Under the pieces are notes generated by a model. The model saw only the letters and a program-made list of their open reading frames with translations. It ran no database searches and was not told where the DNA came from. 33,121 bases of DNA from Choanephora cucurbitarum (lineage: Eukaryota; Mucoromycota; Mucoromycetes; Mucorales; Choanephoraceae). Shown here one piece after another: positions 28,826 through 33,121 of this stretch. Each line of letters opens with the position of its first letter. The stretch's first letter is position 1. A program made the translations under genes and the position numbers. The stretch lies in contig JAIWNI010000177.1 in NCBI GenBank assembly GCA_025331435.1, forward strand, positions 1-33,121, given 5' to 3'.

Positions 28826-31800
28826 TTAAGCTTCTTTAGCGACAGTACGACCAGCTCTGGTTTCAGAATTGAATCCTTCTCGGATGATATCAACCTTGTG
28901 TTTTACTTTGTCAAGACTCCATGCTACCTTTCGAACGACACGATGCTTGCTAATCTTATTCTTCTTCTTCTTCTCGTCTACCATGCCTGCATGAAGCTCT
29001 TCATCCTCAGTATCATACTCGTCTTCAGATTCAGATTCGCCGTATTCAGAAGAAAGGCTTGATGATCTTCTTCTGCCATAATCAAAGCTGGAAGCATTTT
29101 CTTTTTTTCATTGATCTAGATTTTTCTGCTTCGACAGCAGACTGCATCTCATGATCCAAACCAGTTTCTTCTTTTTCGATATCCTCGCCTTTTTGCTTGT
29201 CGTTATGGGCCTTGATCCATTTCTGGGCTTTGTACTTCAATGTCTCATCATAGAAAGGATCTGAGCCAACAAAGTCCTTGTTGAATGTTGACAAGCGAGT
29301 ATGGACAGGAGAGAATCCAGGAACAATTTTCATACGAAGAACAACATAGCCAAAAGCTCCTTCTTGTTCCCAGCGATCTTCATTTCGGTTAGCTACTTTA
29401 GAGCGCTCACTGATGTATTCATGTAATCCTATTTTGATATATTGCCAATCGTTATCTACCATATCCTTGAGCCAGAAGCGACCTGTTGCCTTAGTTGATG
29501 TTATCGAGCCTTGGCTTATATGTACATAGATGGCAGTACGATAACGCATCATCAATGGGAAAAACAGCTGCTGTCCGTACCAGCCATGAGGAGATTCTTC
29601 AATAATGTTGCTTTCTCTAGAAAGGTTGCGAGATTTGAGTCGCTTCAGAATAACAGGATCAACATTAAGTGCCAATGTGGCTTTAGTTGAATTGATGTAA
29701 TTGGCGGCATATGGTGCATTCAGCTTTTCAAGTTTTAAGCTTTCAACAACAAGAGTACCAACATCTAGCACATTAAAAAAAAAGTCAGTGTAATGCTCGA
29801 CATCAAGAACAAATTAAACTCATAAGCTTACCGCAGCCCTGAAGTTCACGAGGCAAAGTCAATTTGACAGGCTTGTATTTTAAGGAAATCAAAACTTTAC
29901 CAAAACCAATACCATCGGCCAAAGGGATCCATCTTTGTATTTCTTTGAACTTGCCTTCTTGATCAGCAAAGAGGTCTTTAAGCTTCATACATCGTGTTCC
30001 CAAAACAGGATCACGTTCCAGATCAACTGAGTTCTTGATAGAGATGCGGATGGTAGTGTTCTCCATATCCTTAATAAATTGCTCAGTCAAGCATTCCAGT
30101 GAGGGCTTGGGTTCTTCAACTTAGTTCTTGTTCGATAGACCTTATTGTCATTAAGATAGAGAACAGCATAAGGACTGACAACCTTATGAGGACTATAAGG
30201 ATGTTTGAACTCCTCCGAAGTAGGCAAGACTTCAGGATCACCAATTTCCAGATCAACAGCCTGTTGAATTTGAACAGAAAGGATGCCATTATTATGTTCA
30301 GGAGGTACGGGTACGTCAAGTAAATCACTTTTTTGCTTCTTGTCTCGCTCTTGAATAGCCTTAGGCTGCTTCTTGAGGTCCATTGAGTTACTAGAGAATA
30401 TATCCATATTAGGTGTTGGATACTTGGGATGGAAGCTTAGCTTGAAATTGAGCTTGACCTTTGAATGAGCATCATCTTTACCATCAATAGGAGACCAACT
30501 AAATAAATAAAAGACGAGATAAGTTTACACAAAACAAAACAATTGTGATATTTTTTCTTTACCCATCAAATATAACGCGCTCTTCTTGACACCAATTTGT
30601 GATATTGCCAATTTTATCAAATTCAGCTTGAACAGCCTCTTTAATGGGGGAATAGAGACCCCCACATATCGTCAAACTTTACTTTATCAGCATCCCAAAC
30701 CTTGATCTGAATTTTGGTTTCCGATAGAATGTCATCTATAAACAAATATAACTAAACATGTCTGTGCTTTTTCTTTTTTTTTTTTTTTGCTTCTTCTTAC
30801 CTTTAGAGACTAAGATATACAGATTCTCGTTCCATCTTGGATTTTTATCATTAGTTAAAACACGAGTTGTTGAACTTGTCTTTTGGGTTGTGTATTTAAT
30901 GAGATAGTTGCGTAGAATCTTCCATATCTAAAAAGAAATCAGCAAAATTTGCTTTCTTTATCAGTTCATTACTTACCTTGGAATTTAATAGAGCCATCTC
31001 GAGTCGCCTCTCGGATTTCCGCCACAACAACACCAATTGCATTTGTATCTTGATTGAAGAGACCAATTAGTGCTTTTACATCAAGTGTAATACTCTTGGG
31101 ATCAACAAGATCTGCAAAGCCTAATTTTACTCCTTCATTGACAAGAGTTTTGATTGTAGGCAACTAAAATAAAGTAAGGGAAAGAATAACATTAAAACAA
31201 AAGAAGACTACTGCCGATAAATATAATGCTTACATTCATGATATTCAAGTGCTTTGACAAGGGCATAACACCTGTCTCAATCTTAGGCACTCTTGTGAAA
31301 GCAATAGTTGCATTTGAAATGAAAGGCATATCTGGACATGTTGTCAGCTTAAATCGAACCTTTGCAGAGAACGCAGTTAGCTCGGCCTTAACATCTAAAG
31401 GAGCCTTCAAGGCAGTTTGAAACCGGATAGATAAACCAGGCGGAGTCGAATTAACGCCTCTTGTGGTTACAACTGAAGAAATGGGGTTTGCATGAAAACT
31501 GAATGAGGCCTCGCCAAACTAGAAAGGAAAGAAAAAAATGAGCTATGTAATTCTGAGCGATTGTTTTTGTCTCACTCACGATGCTTTCTTCTGGCTGTCC
31601 AGGTAATGGAGGGAACATACGGATCCTATTGATAGGTTAGTAAATGACGTGAAAATGATATCCATTTACGTACATCTGAATACGCGGAGCTTGTACACCA
31701 ATATCAAAATCAGAAACCTTGATGGCTTGCTAAATTATGCAGCAGGTTTTAAGTATGGCTAATTTAGGGAAGAATCAATAATAGAAAACTTACAATAAAA

Positions 31801-32783
31801 CTAGGGGCTACACTTTGCAGTGTATCCTCAAGCAAATCTTCGATATCAGTAAACATCTCAGGGTTGATGGAACGCCAAAGCTTCTCAATCATGTAGTTGA
31901 GCCATTCGACCGATTCGCCTTCAGAAGTATATAGCTAGTCAAAAGTTAGTTAGAAAGAGAGGTGTAACGAGCCTGTCAGAACTACCACATACTGTCTTCT
32001 ATTTTTCTATCTTTTCCAATTGCCATTCGAGACCTTCTGCTACCGTTTGACCCAAGTTCCAATAGGACCAAGCGCATAAGGCAATAATCAACATACCAAT
32101 GATGTAGCCAAATCGAAGCCTACCTAGTAGATAACAAACGAAACAGGCAACAATGATATACTTCATAGCCTGTAATTGAAGGCCAAACTATATCGTCTGG
32201 TGATACGGGTTTCAAAGGCATTGGTCGTTTATTTTGGCTTCGTGATTATCAACATCTGGATCTGTTGGATTGAATATTGTGTTGATGTTAGACAATGTTG
32301 ATTCGAAAGTCTGGTTAAAAAGAGAAGGCTGACTTCCTAAGCGTCGCTGCTGGGGACGACGGCTTGCTCTTAATGTCGAAGATGTACTGTGGCGACGACG
32401 TGGATGACGGGAACTAGTTGAGCTACTAGTTCTTCGCAGTGGCCCTTTGTCGAACGATTGGGATACATTTGTTGTTGCAAATTGACGGGTGCTTTGTTCT
32501 GATTGTTGTCGACGTTGTCTTGTTCAATCATGTTGTCATAATTCACTTCAGTTTCGGAGGGCTGTAGCTTTGAGTAAACTCTGCCAGAGCCATCGATTTC
32601 GTTTCCTGGCTTTTTTCCGTTCTTCTTGATGCTTTCTTCTGCGTCTGATTTAACATTATTTTTCTCTTCTATCTCATGAATTTCGACTTTATTCTTTTCC
32701 CTTTGCATGTTTTCATGTGGAGAGTCAATGCCCATTTCATGGGTTGTCTGGCCCACTGAGTTGTACTTTACAACACTTGCCAT
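28826..32783 (-). CDS. SMP and C2 domain membrane-tether protein, Mug190/tricalbin-like (frame interrupted in this assembly)
   Basis: Proteins of this kind link the ER to other membranes and move lipids. The start at 32783 opens a charged N terminus with an Arg/Ser-rich patch, then PVSPDDIVWP and a membrane hairpin (YIIVACFVCYLLG, GMLIIALCAWSYW). An SMP-like domain follows (WLNYMIEKLWRSINPEMF, APRIQMIRMFPPLPG, PFISNATIAF). Two or more C2-like regions follow (VVVAEIREA, NPRWNENLYILV, KVWDADKVKFDD, ISPYAVLYLN-type repeat near 30170). The C terminus KHKVDIIREGFNSETRAG is the strongest Mug190 family mark and stops at 28826. Frame shifts are inferred near 29105, 30094, 30648, 30885, 32185, 32232 and 32442, and an in-frame TAG at 31999-32001 is unexplained. 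Most repair by one base in a short run, so I read this as sequence error. Confidence 0.85.
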
Positions 32784-33121
32784 ATTTTTGTTTTAATAAG
32801 AGAAAGAACACCAGATAAAAAAAAGAGATAAGTTGTTTGCATGAAATTTTTCCTTTCTTATTGTATTAAATCATCTATACCAAATATGGTAATAACATTA
32901 CACTTTATATACGTCAATTGCAAAAATATGTATATAATTGTGAGGGTTTCGTATGATTTCTTTTTGCTTATGACTAAAATGCCGATCTACAATTAAGAGT
33001 GTTAATGAGTATCTCATAGTTTTAGAATTCTACAAAATACTATGAACTTAAAACCAATTGTAGCCAAGCTTATGATTTCAAAGTGTAATCTTATCTTCTC
33101 AAAATGTTTCAATGGGCTGTA
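32784..33121. other. Promoter side of the SMP/C2 gene, to window end
   Basis: These 338 AT-rich bases lie upstream of the last gene. Nothing coding is recognised. Confidence 0.5.

Noticed and set aside
1..33121. A biosynthetic or defence gene cluster
   Set aside because: The genes are unrelated housekeeping and regulatory types with separate promoters; no shared pathway is visible.

Overview
The window is nuclear DNA of a filamentous fungus. Genes are intron-rich, with mostly 50-110 nt GT-AG introns, AT-rich introns and spacers, and both strands are used. The proteins are fungal in type: Vps16, a PalB/calpain-7 protease, a Cdc4/Fbw7-like F-box/WD protein and a Mug190-type SMP/C2 protein. The style fits an early-diverging fungus such as a mucoromycete; that placement is inference from protein style, not from a marker gene.

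Layout, left to right: Vps16 (minus, 230-3778); a bHLH transcription factor (minus, 4558-6286) with a long CT/GA tract in an intron; an M13 (neprilysin-like) membrane metallopeptidase (minus, 7189-10047); an F-box plus WD40 SCF receptor (minus, 11065-12871); a complete Ty3/Gypsy LTR retrotransposon (plus, 13758-18949); a bZIP factor (plus, 19081-20686); a very short ribophorin II/Swp1-like oligosaccharyltransferase subunit (plus, 20992-21496); a PalB/calpain-7 protease (minus, 21525-25467); glycine cleavage H protein (minus, 25674-26301); sulfide:quinone oxidoreductase (minus, 26880-28340); and the Mug190/tricalbin-like SMP-C2 protein (minus, 28826-32783). This is a housekeeping neighbourhood, not a pathway cluster. 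H protein and SQR are both mitochondrial; Vps16, PalB and the SMP/C2 protein all concern endomembranes. I see no operon-like logic.

The retrotransposon is the main accessory feature. Its two 256-bp LTRs are identical by eye, it has a 4-bp target duplication (atct), and one uninterrupted 1492-codon gag-pol frame carries a zinc knuckle, protease, RT, RNase H and integrase. It sits in the divergent promoter region between the F-box/WD gene and the bZIP gene, with its 3' LTR 131 bp upstream of the bZIP start. The polyprotein stop codon lies inside the 3' LTR, no purine tract precedes that LTR, and the leader carries six 27-bp tandem repeats ending almost at the gag-pol ATG.

A second pattern concerns sequence quality. 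Vps16, bHLH, M13 and Mug190 are each broken by several one-base indels, mostly missing bases in short homopolymers, although their downstream frames are well conserved. Everything from about 10 to 28.8 kb reads through cleanly. The likeliest cause is unpolished consensus in the flanks, so these four genes should not be called pseudogenes on this evidence. Inside the clean zone, two introns appear to use GC donors (GCAAGT) and two exons are only 21-22 nt.
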